From Aeromicrobium yanjiei (lineage in GTDB: Bacteria > Actinomycetota > Actinomycetes > Propionibacteriales > Nocardioidaceae): 64,000 nt of DNA. Positions 40,876-52,071 of this stretch are shown piece after piece. The stretch spans positions 868,001 through 932,000 of the forward strand of contig NZ_CP045737.1 of the NCBI RefSeq assembly GCF_009649075.1. The letters run 5' to 3'. A program made the translations under genes and the position numbers. Position 1 is the stretch's first letter; every line of letters begins with the position of its first letter. The notes beneath the pieces were generated by a model that saw only the letters and a list, made by a program, of their open reading frames with translations, was not told where the DNA came from and did not search any database.

Positions 40876-43821
40876 ATGCGTCGCATGTCACCTCACACGA
40901 AGCCACCGCGCCCGTCGCGCCTGGCACCGATGATTCGATCGATCGTCCGACCGGCCCTCGTCGGCGTCACCGCTGGGGCCCTGGCCGCCATCGTGCTGCC
41001 CGCGACCGGCTCCGGCGCCGCCGAGCCCGACCGGAGCTTCCACCGCACCGCGACCTACCCGGTCTACAAGAACCTGCCCAAGGACGTGCCTGCCGGGTCC
41101 GAGACGGTCGCCGAGATCTCGGACGTCTCCGCGGACGGCAAGACGCTCGTCTACACAGACGCCCTCGGCAAGCGGATCGGCTTCCTGGACATCAGCGACC
41201 CGGACGAGCCGGTCGGCGCCGGCAGCCTCTCGCTCGCGCAGCTCGGGGACACCGACGACCAGCCGACCTCGGTCGCGGTCGTCGGCCGGTACGTCCTGGT
41301 CGTCGTCGACACCAGTGACAGCTTCACCAAGCCGTCCGGGCGCCTCGACATCGTGCGCATGGCCGACTCCAAGCTCATCCGCAGCATCGACCTGGAGGGC
41401 CAGCCCGACTCGATCGACATCAGCGCCGACGAGTCCTACGCGGCCATCGCAATCGAGAACCAGCGCGACGAGGAGGCCAAGCCGGCCGGACGCGCGAAGG
41501 GCGATCTTCCACAGCTGCCCGCCGGGTTCGTGCAGGTCATCGACCTGACCGGTGGCCCCACCACGTGGGAGAAGCACCGGCTCGACCTGGTCCAGCCCGA
41601 CGGGACGGCCCTCCCGTCGTTCATCGCTGCCGGTCTGACCGAGCCCACCGATCCCGAGCCGGAGTACGTCTCGATCAACGCCGACAACAAGCTGGCGCTG
41701 ACCCTGCAGGAGAACAACGGCATCGCGATCATCGACCTGAGGACCCGTGCCATCGAGAAGGTCTTCTCGGCCGGTGCCGTGTCGGGCTCGGGCTTCGACA
41801 CCACGAAGGACGGCAAGATCTCGTTCACCGACTCGCTGACCGACGTCGTGCGCGAGCCCGACTCGATCGCCTGGGTCGACGACACCCACGTGGCCACGGC
41901 CAACGAAGGCGACTGGAAGGGCGGCTCCCGCGGCTGGACGGTCTTCGACGCCCGTGACGGCAGCGTGACCTGGGACGCCGGCAACAGCTTCGAGAAGATC
42001 GCCGTGCGCCACGGCTTGTACAACGACGACCGAGCCGCCAAGAAGGGGGCCGAGCCCGAGGGTCTGGCGGTCGCGACGATCGGCGGCGTGCGGTACGCGT
42101 TCGTCGGCTCCGAGCGCAGCAACGTCGTCGCGGTGTACGACGTCGCCGATCCGGCTGCGCCGGTGTTCAAGCAGATCCTGCCGACGACCAACGGTCCCGA
42201 GGGCATCCTGCCGATCCCGGGCCGCGACCTGCTCGCCGTCTCCAGCGAGACCGATGCCGCCGCGAGCGGCGTGCGCGCCAGCGTCAGCCTGTACCGGCTC
42301 GGTGACGGTGCGGCGGCCTTCCCGTCGATCGTCGCAGACGACATCGACGGCAACCCGATCGGCTGGAGCGCCCTCGGAGCGCTGAGCGCCAAGCCGGGCG
42401 ACGCCGGCACGATCTACGCTGCGTCCGACACGGTGCTCAAGCCCGGCCAGATCTTCACGGTCGACGTGACCAGGACACCGGCCCGCATCACCTCGGCCCT
42501 GACGGTCACGAAGGACGGCGTGGGTGCGGACCTGGACGTCGAGGGGATCTTCGCCCGTCCGCAGGGCGGATTCTGGCTGGCCAACGAGGGCGCCACGGGC
42601 CCGGCCAACAAGCTGTACCGCACGGATGGGTCCGGGGCGATCCAGCAGACGGTCGACCTGCCGGCCGACATCACCTCGCACATCAAGAACTGGGGCCTGG
42701 AGGGCGTGACGGCCACTAACGACGCCAAGGGTGAGCACGTGTTCGTCGTCATCCAGCGCCAGCTGTGGACCGATGTCACCGACCAGACCGAGACGGTCGA
42801 CGGCGACGACATCGCCCGCATCGGACGCTACGACGTCGCCGACGGCACCTGGCACTGGTTCGGCTACGAGATGAACAGCCCCAAGCGCGACGGCGCCGAC
42901 TGGGTCGGGCTGTCCGAGATCACGGCCGTCGACGACGACACCTTCGCGGTGATCGAGCGAGACAAGCTCAACGGCCCGAACGCCCGCAACAAGCGCATCT
43001 ACACCGTCGACGTGCCGACGAGCGATCCCGCGCCGGGCACGCTGCCGATCGTCGACAAGAAGTTGGCGATCGACGTGCTGCCGAAGCTGCGCGCGACCAA
43101 CGGCTGGACGCAGGAGAAGCTCGAGGGCTTCACGGTCGCGGCCGATGGCGCGATCTACGCAGTCACCGACAACGACGGCCTCAAGGACGCCACGGGCGAG
43201 ACCGTGCTCCTGCGCCTCGGAGAGGCGACCACCGTGTTCGCCGATCAGCTCCGGAGCACCACGACGCTGTCGCTGCCCAGCCGGGCGGCGGTCCACGGCC
43301 AGAAGCTGACCGCGACCGTGACGGTCACGGGGGGCGCGGGCGTCGTGCCCACCGGCCGCGTCCGGGTGCTCGACGGCAGCACCGTGGTGGGTGCGGGGGT
43401 CGTGCAGGACGGACGGGCCAAGGTCGCGCTGAGCAGGCTGGGCATCGGCGCGCGCCGACTGGTGGCTCAGTACACCGGTGACGCGCGGACGGTCGGTGGC
43501 ACGAGCGCGGCGTTCGACCTGACGGTCGGGAAGGCCCCGACGACCACCACGCTCTCGATCGCCAAGACATCGGCGAAGAAGGGGGCGCGGGTCACCGCGA
43601 GGGTCACCGTCATCGCGGCAGGCGTCGCGCCGTCCGGACGCGTGCAGATCAAGGACGGCTCGCGGGTCGTCAAGACGGTCTGGGTCAACGGCAGGACCCG
43701 CTCGGTCAAGATTCGTCTGACGTCCACCGGCAAGCGCGCGCTGCGCGCCTCCTACCTGGGATCGGGCACCACCGAGGCGTCCACCTCGGCGATCGACCGG
43801 GTGCGTGTCAAGAAGAAGTAG
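40876..43821 (+). CDS. Large secreted protein: phytase-like esterase domain plus two Ig-like domains
   Basis: A 981-residue exported protein. A long n-region precedes the signal (PALVGVTAGALAAIVLPATGSGAAE). Residues about 45-790 match the phytase-like, esterase-like propeller family, with repeated DxxxDxxxVA-type blades, EPEGLAVATIGGVRYAFVG, GPEGILPIPGRDLLAVSSE and LEGFTVAADGAIYAVTDNDG. Residues about 795-981 are two bacterial Ig-like domains of about 90 residues each (TTLSLPSRAAVHGQ and TTLSIAKTSAKKG starts). The last residues are basic. Probably extracellular phosphoester or ester hydrolysis. The start could also be ATG 40885 or 40930. Confidence 0.85.
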   Translation: MRRMSPHTKPPRPSRLAPMIRSIVRPALVGVTAGALAAIVLPATGSGAAEPDRSFHRTATYPVYKNLPKDVPAGSETVAEISDVSADGKTLVYTDALGKRIGFLDISDPDEPVGAGSLSLAQLGDTDDQPTSVAVVGRYVLVVVDTSDSFTKPSGRLDIVRMADSKLIRSIDLEGQPDSIDISADESYAAIAIENQRDEEAKPAGRAKGDLPQLPAGFVQVIDLTGGPTTWEKHRLDLVQPDGTALPSFIAAGLTEPTDPEPEYVSINADNKLALTLQENNGIAIIDLRTRAIEKVFSAGAVSGSGFDTTKDGKISFTDSLTDVVREPDSIAWVDDTHVATANEGDWKGGSRGWTVFDARDGSVTWDAGNSFEKIAVRHGLYNDDRAAKKGAEPEGLAVATIGGVRYAFVGSERSNVVAVYDVADPAAPVFKQILPTTNGPEGILPIPGRDLLAVSSETDAAASGVRASVSLYRLGDGAAAFPSIVADDIDGNPIGWSALGALSAKPGDAGTIYAASDTVLKPGQIFTVDVTRTPARITSALTVTKDGVGADLDVEGIFARPQGGFWLANEGATGPANKLYRTDGSGAIQQTVDLPADITSHIKNWGLEGVTATNDAKGEHVFVVIQRQLWTDVTDQTETVDGDDIARIGRYDVADGTWHWFGYEMNSPKRDGADWVGLSEITAVDDDTFAVIERDKLNGPNARNKRIYTVDVPTSDPAPGTLPIVDKKLAIDVLPKLRATNGWTQEKLEGFTVAADGAIYAVTDNDGLKDATGETVLLRLGEATTVFADQLRSTTTLSLPSRAAVHGQKLTATVTVTGGAGVVPTGRVRVLDGSTVVGAGVVQDGRAKVALSRLGIGARRLVAQYTGDARTVGGTSAAFDLTVGKAPTTTTLSIAKTSAKKGARVTARVTVIAAGVAPSGRVQIKDGSRVVKTVWVNGRTRSVKIRLTSTGKRALRASYLGSGTTEASTSAIDRVRVKKK

Positions 43822-43825
43822 CCGG

Positions 43826-45121
43826 CTAGAACCAGATGCTGAGGTACGGCTCGACCGGGGCGCGGAACATCCGGTCGAGCCGTTCGGCGTCCCCGGTCAG
43901 GCTGCCGGCGGCGATGAGCGTACGTGCGGGGACGCCGCCGAGGTACAGCGAGCCGAGCGCGTTGACCGTCATCCACACATCGGCCGGGTCGTCGGTGGCC
44001 GTCACGGTGGCCTCGCCCTCCGCGTCCACGTCGACGGCCCACGTGCCCGCCGCGAAGCCGAGCGGGTCGTCGATCGAGATCACCAACCGGCCCGGCTCCC
44101 CGTACGACCGGGCGCCCAGCGCGCTCGGCACGTCGAGCACGCGCACCCAGAGATGGTCGAGCTCGTTGACCCGCACGGCCCGGAAGTCGTCGATCATCCA
44201 ACGCAGCGGCTCGTCGACGGGTCGCAGGTGCGCCGTGACGGTCGAGACCAGGTCCACCTCCAGGAGGTAGCGCCACAGCCCGGCGTACGCATCCGGAGTC
44301 GCCGCGACGAGCGTGCGGACCTTGAGCTCGTGGTCGGCGAAGTCCGCAGGATCCATCGTGAGGTCGTAGACCGCGAAGCCCTGCGGCGTCCCGTCGGCGT
44401 CGTCGTAGCGGACGATCCGCAGCTTCTTGGCGTCCTTGTCGCCGGGCCCCAAGCCGAGCTGGCGGGTCCACAGGTGGCCCGCGTACGACATCTCACCGGG
44501 ACGGCCGAGGCGCACCCGCTCCACGATCGCCGGTCCGTCGTCGCGCATCTGCTCGGCCGTCACGAGGCGGACGCGACCGTCCGGGACGGGACCGGTCCAC
44601 CGGACGCGGCGGGTCGAGATCGTCAGGTCACGCGCGAAGGCTGCGGGGGCGTAGCCGAAGCGGGCGTAGATCGTGGACTCCGAGACGGTCAGCATCGCGG
44701 CCGGCAGGTCGAGGGCGAGCGCGGTGCGCAGCTCGGCCTCCATCAGCGCGCGGGCGATGCCGCGACGGCGGTGGGTCGGCGAGACCGTGACCCCGCTGAC
44801 GGCCCACGCGGGGACCGCGCGACGTCCGGGGACCGTCAGGTCGGCAGGCCAGCAGATCGTGGTGGCCACGGGCTGCTCGGGGATGCCCGCGGTGTCGTCG
44901 AAGACGCCCACGAGGCGCCGGTCCGCCTCGAGGCCGCGGTGCCGCTGGGCGATCGTCTCCGGGCTGGGCGCTGCGTCGTGGAAGCCGCGGGTCTCGGCCC
45001 GGAACCACGCCTCGTACGCGGCGGGGTCGGTGCGGTCGACGACGGCCAGGCGCAGTCCCTCGTCGGCCAGGCGCGCCCGTGAGGTCTCGTCGATGGGGAG
45101 GTCGGCGGAGGAGGTGCTCAT
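43826..45121 (-). CDS. Eis-like GNAT N-acetyltransferase with SCP2 C-terminal domain
   Basis: A 431-residue protein with two GNAT domains and a sterol-carrier-like C-terminal part, as in Eis, which acetylates aminoglycosides and protein lysines. VSGVTVSPTHRRRGIARALM is the acetyl-CoA site, STIYARFGY carries the catalytic Tyr, and the terminal Phe (LSIWF) supplies the carboxylate base. TAGGTT ends 6 bases before ATG 45121, favouring it over GTG 45124. Converges with a 4-base gap on the phytase-like gene. Confidence 0.9.
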   Translation of the reverse strand: MSTSSADLPIDETSRARLADEGLRLAVVDRTDPAAYEAWFRAETRGFHDAAPSPETIAQRHRGLEADRRLVGVFDDTAGIPEQPVATTICWPADLTVPGRRAVPAWAVSGVTVSPTHRRRGIARALMEAELRTALALDLPAAMLTVSESTIYARFGYAPAAFARDLTISTRRVRWTGPVPDGRVRLVTAEQMRDDGPAIVERVRLGRPGEMSYAGHLWTRQLGLGPGDKDAKKLRIVRYDDADGTPQGFAVYDLTMDPADFADHELKVRTLVAATPDAYAGLWRYLLEVDLVSTVTAHLRPVDEPLRWMIDDFRAVRVNELDHLWVRVLDVPSALGARSYGEPGRLVISIDDPLGFAAGTWAVDVDAEGEATVTATDDPADVWMTVNALGSLYLGGVPARTLIAAGSLTGDAERLDRMFRAPVEPYLSIWF

Positions 45122-45157
45122 CACACCAACCTAACGCCGGGGTGCGCGGGCCAGGGC

Positions 45158-45709
45158 TCAGGCGGTCGTGACGCCGGCTGCGGTCCACTCCTCACGCACG
45201 CGGGGCAGGTTGTCCGGCGAGACGGCAGCCGTGAGCCCCTGCAGCACGCGCACCGCGAAGCCCTCCCGCGCGGCGTCGAGGGCCGTTGCGCGGACGCAGT
45301 AGTCGGTCGCGATGCCGCAGACGTCCACGGTGTCGACGCCCTCGGCTCGCAGCCAGTCCGCGAGCGTCACGCCGTCGGCCGAGGCGCCCTCGAAGCCGGA
45401 GTACGCGGCGGCGTACTCACCCTTGAAGAAGATCTCGGCGAACATCTCGGGCGTCAGCGGGGGGTGCAGCCGCTCGCCCTCGGTGCCCACGACGCAGTGC
45501 CGCGGCCAGGAGTCCACGAAGTCCGGCGTGTCCGAGAAGTGCTCGCCGGGATCGATGTGGTGGTCCCGGGTCGCGACCACGGTCGCGTACGCCCCGGAGC
45601 CGATCAGGTCCGCGACGTCCTGCGCGACCCGGGCTCCGCCCTCGACGGCGAGAGAGCCGCCCTCGCAGAAGTCGTGCTGGACGTCGACGACGATCAGGGC
45701 GGTGCTCAT
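45158..45709 (-). CDS. pncA: Nicotinamidase
   Basis: A 183-residue isochorismatase-fold enzyme that turns nicotinamide into nicotinate for NAD salvage. The triad is Asp9, Lys96 and Cys138 ([37 protein letters not shown]). Metal ligands are Asp49, His51, His57 and His71, at nearly the same numbering as in M. tuberculosis PncA. The ATG overlaps the pncB stop (ATGA), so both salvage steps are made together. Confidence 0.95.
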   Translation of the reverse strand: MSTALIVVDVQHDFCEGGSLAVEGGARVAQDVADLIGSGAYATVVATRDHHIDPGEHFSDTPDFVDSWPRHCVVGTEGERLHPPLTPEMFAEIFFKGEYAAAYSGFEGASADGVTLADWLRAEGVDTVDVCGIATDYCVRATALDAAREGFAVRVLQGLTAAVSPDNLPRVREEWTAAGVTTA

Positions 45710-47010
45710 GCCGGGGTCTCCTCGTAGACGGTGTCCAGGACGGGATCGGACTTGGACAGCTGGCGGGCGGGCAGCGGGAGCTCCGCGAGGGACGCCCTGT
45801 GGCGGTCGCGGGACTCCTCGAGGGACTCGGAGTGGATCCGCTTGCCGTCGCGGACCAGCTCGACGAGCAGGGGGCGGTCGTTGTCGTCGTGGACGGGTGT
45901 CCCGCCGACGCCGATCACCTCCGCCTCGGCGCGGCCGTTCGGCCCGAGGCGTCGCAGGGCGTACTTGCGGCCGCCGACCGAGACCTTGTCCGCGCTCCTC
46001 TTGGCGACCGAGATCATCTGGCCGTCGTCGTCCGCGCGGGACACGAGCTTGTAGACGAAGCCGCTGGTGGGGACGCCGGAGCCGGTCACGAGCGAGGTGC
46101 CGACGCCGTAGCCGTCGACCGGGGCCACCGCGAGCGCCGCGATCGCGTACTCGTCGAGATCGCTGGTGACGGTGATGCGGGTCCTGGTCGCGCCCAGCTC
46201 GTCGAGCTGCTGGCGAACGGTGCGGGCCAGCGCCACCAGGTCGCCGGAGTCGAGCCGGACCCCGCCGAGCTCGCCACCGGCCAGGTCGACCGCGGCGCGG
46301 ATCGCCTCGGGGATGTCGTACGTGTCGACCAAGAGGGTCGTGCCGGGGCCGAGGGACTGCACCTGGGCCTCGAAGGCCTCGCGCTCGGTGTCGTGCAGCA
46401 GCGTGAACGAGTGGGCGCTGGTCCCGGTGGTCGGGATGCCGTAGGTGCGACCGGCCTCGAGGTTCGAGGTGGCCGCGAAGCCGGCGATGTAGGCGGCGCG
46501 GGCCGCCGCGACGGCAGCGGCCTCGTGCGTACGGCGCGAGCCCATCTCGATGCACGGCCGGTCGCCTGCTGCGGTGATCATGCGCGATGCGGCGGTCGCG
46601 ATCGCCGAGTCGTGGTTGAGCACCGAGAGCAACAGCGTCTCCAGGACGACGCTCTCGGCGAACGTGCCCTCCACGATCATCACGGGGGACTGGGGGAAGT
46701 AGATCTCCCCGTCGGGATAGCCCCAGATCGAGCCGGTGAACCGGTAGTCGGCGAGCCAGGCGATCGTGTCGTCGTCGACGACGCCCTCCTCTCGGAGCCA
46801 CGCGAGCTCCGGCTCGCCGAAGCGGAAGTCGGCGAGGGCGTCCAGCGCCCGGCCCACGCCGGCGACGACACCGTAGCGGCGTCCTCCCGACAGGCGACGG
46901 GCGAACAGCTCGAACACCGAGCGGCGCTGGGCCGTCCCGTTGCGCAGGGTCGCCTGCAGCATCGTGAGCTCGTAGCGATCGGTCAGCAGGGCGGTGCTGG
47001 GTGTGGTCAC
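45706..47010 (-). CDS. pncB: Nicotinate phosphoribosyltransferase
   Basis: A 434-residue enzyme that joins nicotinate and PRPP to give NaMN. Family segments are [52 protein letters not shown] with the phosphorylated-His region, and [13 protein letters not shown]. The GTG start has TAGGCT (47018-47023) 7 bases upstream. pncA follows by ATGA overlap. Divergent from clpS. Confidence 0.95.
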   Translation of the reverse strand: MTTPSTALLTDRYELTMLQATLRNGTAQRRSVFELFARRLSGGRRYGVVAGVGRALDALADFRFGEPELAWLREEGVVDDDTIAWLADYRFTGSIWGYPDGEIYFPQSPVMIVEGTFAESVVLETLLLSVLNHDSAIATAASRMITAAGDRPCIEMGSRRTHEAAAVAAARAAYIAGFAATSNLEAGRTYGIPTTGTSAHSFTLLHDTEREAFEAQVQSLGPGTTLLVDTYDIPEAIRAAVDLAGGELGGVRLDSGDLVALARTVRQQLDELGATRTRITVTSDLDEYAIAALAVAPVDGYGVGTSLVTGSGVPTSGFVYKLVSRADDDGQMISVAKRSADKVSVGGRKYALRRLGPNGRAEAEVIGVGGTPVHDDNDRPLLVELVRDGKRIHSESLEESRDRHRASLAELPLPARQLSKSDPVLDTVYEETPA

Positions 47011-47076
47011 GGGGTCCAGCCTAGGACCGACGGCGCGTGGTTTCGCGTCGTCAGGTGCCTGCGACACAATGGGGGC

Positions 47077-47373
47077 GTGACCACCCCGAGCCCCGTCGAG
47101 ATCGCCGAGCCCGACGCCGACATCGTCGTCGAGCTCGAGAACCCCTGGGTCACCATCGTCTGGAACGACCCGGTCAACCTGATGTCCTACGTCGCGTACG
47201 TGTTCCGCAACTACTTCGGCTACACCGAGGAGAAGGCCCACGAGCTCATGCTGAAGGTGCACCACGACGGCAAGGCGGTCGTCTCGAGCGGCAGCCGCGA
47301 GGAGATGGAGCGACACGTGCAGGCCATGCACGAGTACGGGCTGTGGGCCACGCTCGAGCGGCAGGACGCATGA
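47077..47373 (+). CDS. clpS: ATP-dependent Clp protease adaptor ClpS
   Basis: A 98-residue adaptor that hands N-degron substrates to ClpC/ClpAP. The core has [19 protein letters not shown], the conserved Asn-Asp-Pro substrate pocket, and [26 protein letters not shown] (47065-47070) ends 6 bases before the GTG. The DUF2017 gene overlaps its stop. The clpS-DUF2017-mec-cysO-cysM order is also found in mycobacteria. Confidence 0.95.
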   Translation: MTTPSPVEIAEPDADIVVELENPWVTIVWNDPVNLMSYVAYVFRNYFGYTEEKAHELMLKVHHDGKAVVSSGSREEMERHVQAMHEYGLWATLERQDA

Positions 47374-47954
47374 AGCCGTTCAAGCGCCGCCGTCGCGGCG
47401 GGATCACGGCGACGTTCGAGATCGGCGAGGCGCACCTGCTGGCCAACCTCGCGGGCCAGGTCATCGAGCTGCTGCGCGACCGCAACGGGGTCGAGGAGTC
47501 CGACGCCGATCCGCTCGCCACCCAGCTCGGCATGGGCGGGCCGTCCCTGCCCCCGGAGGACCCCGTGCTGCAGCGCCTGCTGCCCGACGCGTACCGGGGC
47601 GACCCCGACGACGCGGGGGAGTTCCGCCGGTTCACCGAGCGGGGCCTGACCTCGGCCAAGGTGCAGAACGCCGAGACGCTGATCGGCTCGCTCGTCGACG
47701 GCGGGCTGACGTTCGAGGGGGTCCCCGACGAGCACGGCGATCCCGTCGAGGTCGAGCTCGACCCCGGCGAGGTGCAGGCCTGGCTGCGCGCGCTCACCGA
47801 CATCCGCCTGGCGCTGGCCGTGCGGCTCGGCATCGAGACCGACGAGGACACGATGTTGGTGGCCGAGTCCGAGGACGAGGCCGTCGCTGCGATGTCCGAC
47901 ATCTTCGACTGGCTCGGCTACGTGCAGGAGACGTTGATCGCAGCCCTGGACTGA
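47370..47954 (+). CDS. DUF2017 family protein
   Basis: A 194-residue soluble protein. It starts [34 protein letters not shown] and contains [25 protein letters not shown]-type segments, both standard for DUF2017. Rich in Asp/Glu and helical. The family is actinobacterial, always next to clpS, and its role is unknown, perhaps tied to N-degron proteolysis. ATGA overlap with clpS. Confidence 0.9.
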   Translation: MKPFKRRRRGGITATFEIGEAHLLANLAGQVIELLRDRNGVEESDADPLATQLGMGGPSLPPEDPVLQRLLPDAYRGDPDDAGEFRRFTERGLTSAKVQNAETLIGSLVDGGLTFEGVPDEHGDPVEVELDPGEVQAWLRALTDIRLALAVRLGIETDEDTMLVAESEDEAVAAMSDIFDWLGYVQETLIAALD

Positions 47955-48028
47955 CGCCTCCGGCACGGGCCCGTCTCGCGGCGCGGTCGCCGTCGGGCCG
48001 TCGTGGCGATGGTCGATAAACTCACGGC

Positions 48029-48498
48029 GTGCTGACCATCGACCGAGCCACGCATGACGCGATCATCGCGCATGCCCGCCGCGACCACCCTGACGAGGCG
48101 TGCGGCGTCGTCGCCGGCCCGATCGGCTCGGACGTCCCCGCGCGACTGATCCCGATGCTCAACGCCGCGATGTCGCCCACGTTCTACGAGTTCGACTCCG
48201 GCGACCTGCTGCGCCTCTACCGCGAGATGGACGACAACGACGAGGAGCCGGTCGTCATCTACCACTCGCACACCGCGACCGAGGCGTATCCGTCCCGGAC
48301 GGACGTCAACCTCGCCGGCGAGCCCGGCGCCCACTACGTGCTCGTCTCGACCCGCGACGGAGCCCACGAGTCCGGTCCGGTCGACTTCCGGTCGTACCGG
48401 ATCGTCGACGGCGAGGTCACCGAGGAAGAAGTTCGGGTCGTCGAGGCTTATACAGATGTAGCGCCCACCGAAACGTCACAACAGAAGGCAGAGCACTG

Positions 48499-48499
<1 letters not shown>
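48029..48499 (+). CDS. mec: JAMM-motif peptidase acting on CysO (Mec-like)
   Basis: A 156-residue MPN/JAMM metalloprotease. The zinc site is complete: Glu23, His79-x-His81, x7, Ser89-x2-Asp92. In mycobacteria Mec releases cysteine from the CysO-cysteine adduct. Because the CysO here has five residues after GlyGly, this enzyme could also expose the GlyGly end. The GTG start has TAAACT (48017-48022) 6 bases upstream. Its last base overlaps the cysO ATG. Confidence 0.92.
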
Positions 48500-49744
<1,245 letters not shown>

Positions 49745-49753
49745 GCCGGGCGA

Positions 49754-50779
49754 TCAGGCGTGGGCCCGGGCGCGCTCCTGGCGCACGGTCGGCACGATCA
49801 GCAGCACGAGCCCGACCACCAGCCAGGCGAGCATGACGAGCACGGGACCGCGCACGCCGGCGTTGTCGAAGTAGACGATGCCGCGGATCGCGCTGGTCGC
49901 CGCGCCCGGTGGCAACCACGGACCGATCGCGCTGAAGAACGGCGGCAGCAGATTCGTCGGGAACGCGCCGCCCGCGCTCGGATTGCCCAGCACCACGAAC
50001 AGCACGATCGCCACACCGATCCCGAGCACGCCCACCCACGCCTCGCACGCGAGGGTGAACACCGTCACCGCGAAGACCAGCAGGGCGCCGAACGCCGCGA
50101 GCGGCCAGTAGCCGTGGTCGAGGGCGTCGAGCCACGGCCCGACGATCCAGGCGCCACCCAGGCCTGACAGCACCGAGTAGACCGCGACCCGGGCGATCCG
50201 GATGCCCAGTCGGCGCCTGCTCGGCAGCCGCTCGCCCTCGGTGATCCCGAGGATGGACGCTGCGAGATAGCCGCCGACGACCCAGCCCACCGCGAGGTAG
50301 AAGGCGCTGAGCCCGAGGTCGTCGCCCTTGCCGGCGGGGATCACGTCGGAGACCTTCACGGGGCGCTGCTGCTCGGCGGCCACCGTCTTGACGACCTTCT
50401 CGATCGCCTCGGACAACGACGACCCAGCCGCGCTCGCGACGAGCAGCTGATAGCCCTGCTCGCCGAGGACCAGCACGGCGCCCACCGAACGGTCCTTCAG
50501 CTTGCGGCGGCCCTCCGCCTCGTCCTTGACGACAGTGGCCTTGAGCGGCTTGTCGTCCAGACCGTTGAGCGTCCGCGCCATCTCTTGGGCGAGCTGTTCC
50601 GGCCCACCCGCCGGCGGCGCCACCGCGATCGGCGCCTTGTCCGGCTTGGGGCTGTGGAAGGCCCCGACGTAGCTCGCGGTGAAGCCCAGCTGGATCAGCA
50701 GCACGCCGATGAGCAGGACGACAGGGCTGAGCACGGGACCGGTGGAGAAGGACGACGAGGCGTGGGTGGACTCGGACAC
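49754..50779 (-). CDS. YhgE/DUF3533-type membrane protein
   Basis: A 341-residue protein: one N-terminal helix (VVLLIGVLLIQLGFTASYV), a soluble outer domain of about 110 residues with ATVVKDEAEGRRKL and VGAVLVLGEQGYQLLVASAAG, then five C-terminal helices. This layout is shared by YhgE/Pip and ABC-2-like permeases of DUF3533, for which substrates are unknown, though some take part in export. Divergent from the PRPP synthase across a region with inverted repeats. Confidence 0.8.
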   Translation of the reverse strand: MSESTHASSSFSTGPVLSPVVLLIGVLLIQLGFTASYVGAFHSPKPDKAPIAVAPPAGGPEQLAQEMARTLNGLDDKPLKATVVKDEAEGRRKLKDRSVGAVLVLGEQGYQLLVASAAGSSLSEAIEKVVKTVAAEQQRPVKVSDVIPAGKGDDLGLSAFYLAVGWVVGGYLAASILGITEGERLPSRRRLGIRIARVAVYSVLSGLGGAWIVGPWLDALDHGYWPLAAFGALLVFAVTVFTLACEAWVGVLGIGVAIVLFVVLGNPSAGGAFPTNLLPPFFSAIGPWLPPGAATSAIRGIVYFDNAGVRGPVLVMLAWLVVGLVLLIVPTVRQERARAHA

Positions 50780-50897
50780 GGGTCAGATCCTTCGTAGGGG
50801 CCCTGGGGGCTCGGACGTTACCCGCGGACCTGCCGTCGCACCCGGGACCAAGGTCGCACCGCCCGGGCGCCCGTCCCCACCGGGCGCGGTGGACCTG

Positions 50898-50976
50898 CCA
50901 CCGTACGAGGTCGGTTTCGGCTTCGTACGGTGGAGGAAGCACCGCGCCCACGGCAAACGGTGGGGGAAGCACCGCG
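50898..50976. repeat. Inverted and direct repeats in a divergent intergenic region
   Basis: CCACCGTACGA (50898-50908) is the exact inverted match of 50923-50933. A 20-base direct repeat (50927-50946 and 50957-50976, 19 of 20 equal, period 30) overlaps the right arm. Together they fill the 223-base gap between the DUF3533-like and PRPP synthase genes and look like a multi-site operator. Confidence 0.65.
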
Positions 50977-51002
50977 ACGGCCGCTCGGCTACCCTCGACC
51001 TC

Positions 51003-51980
51003 GTGAGCCAGATCGTGGTCTTCTCCGGAAGCGCGCACCGCCCCCTTGCCGAGAAGATCTGTTCCGAGCTGGGGCAGCCGTTGTCCGCCTCCGAGACGGC
51101 GCGGTTCAGCAATGACTGCCTGCAGGTGCAGCTGCTGGCCAACTGCCGGCGCAAGGACGTCTACATCATCCAGCCCCTGGTCCCGCCGACGCAGGACCAC
51201 CTCATGGAGCTGCTCCTGATGATCGATGCGGCCCGCGGAGCGAGTGCCGCGTCCGTGACGGCCGTGATCCCGCACTACGCGTACGCCCGCTCGGACAAGA
51301 AGGATGCGTCGCGGATCTCGATCGGCGGACGTCTCGTGGCCGACATGCTGACCACCGCGGGCGCCGACCGGGTCGTGACGATGACGCTGCACGCTCCGCA
51401 GGTGCACGGCTTCTTCAGCGTCCCGGTCGACCACCTCACCGCGATCGGCGAGCTGGCCGACCACTTCCGCGGCCGCGACCTGACCGGAACGGTCGTCGTG
51501 TCGCCCGATCTCGGCAACGCCAAGACCGCCTCACTGTTCGCGCGTCTGCTCGGCGTCCCCGTCGCTGCGGGCAGCAAGCAGCGCCAGGCCGACGACAAGG
51601 TCGTCATCGACGCGATCGTCGGCGACGTCGCGGGCAAGAAGGCGATCGTCCTCGACGACGAGATCGCGACCGGCGGCTCGATCATCGAGCTCATGGACAA
51701 GCTGGCCCAGGAGGGCTGCACCGAGGCGTCGGTCGCGTGCACGCACGGACTGTTCACGGGCAAGGCCGTCGAGCGGCTCCGCAACCACCCCTCGATCACC
51801 GAGGTCGTGACGACCGACACCGTCCCGCGGCCGGCCGACTGGCCCGAGCTGCAGGTCCGATCGGTTGCAGGCCTGTTCGCCGAGGCGATCGCCCGGATCC
51901 ACGCGGGGGAGTCGGTCTCCTCGTTGTTCGACGGGGTCGACCCGGCGCACGCCCCGCCCCAGCCCAAGCTCCCGCTCTGA
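51003..51980 (+). CDS. Ribose-phosphate pyrophosphokinase (PRPP synthase) paralogue
   Basis: A 325-residue class-I-like enzyme. [27 protein letters not shown] and the PRPP loop [12 protein letters not shown] are present. The usual SPDxGGxxRA segment reads [14 protein letters not shown], a variant seen in some actinobacterial second copies. The flexible-loop Lys-Arg is reduced to SKQRQ. A housekeeping PRPP synthase is normally elsewhere, so this may be specialised. TACCCT (50990-50995) ends 7 bases before the GTG. Confidence 0.85.
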   Translation: MSQIVVFSGSAHRPLAEKICSELGQPLSASETARFSNDCLQVQLLANCRRKDVYIIQPLVPPTQDHLMELLLMIDAARGASAASVTAVIPHYAYARSDKKDASRISIGGRLVADMLTTAGADRVVTMTLHAPQVHGFFSVPVDHLTAIGELADHFRGRDLTGTVVVSPDLGNAKTASLFARLLGVPVAAGSKQRQADDKVVIDAIVGDVAGKKAIVLDDEIATGGSIIELMDKLAQEGCTEASVACTHGLFTGKAVERLRNHPSITEVVTTDTVPRPADWPELQVRSVAGLFAEAIARIHAGESVSSLFDGVDPAHAPPQPKLPL

Positions 51981-52071
51981 CCCCGGCGCGGCCCGGGTGG
52001 AATGCGGGTCACATGTGATCTGGGGCCCGTTCACTTTGTCGCCGCATCCTGCGGCCGTAGGGTTCAACGTT

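Noticed and set aside
52009-52018. Palindrome TCACATGTGA before murI as a CRP/GlxR site
   Set aside because: GlxR/CRP sites read TGTGA-N6-TCACA. This palindrome has the half-sites in the opposite order and no spacer.
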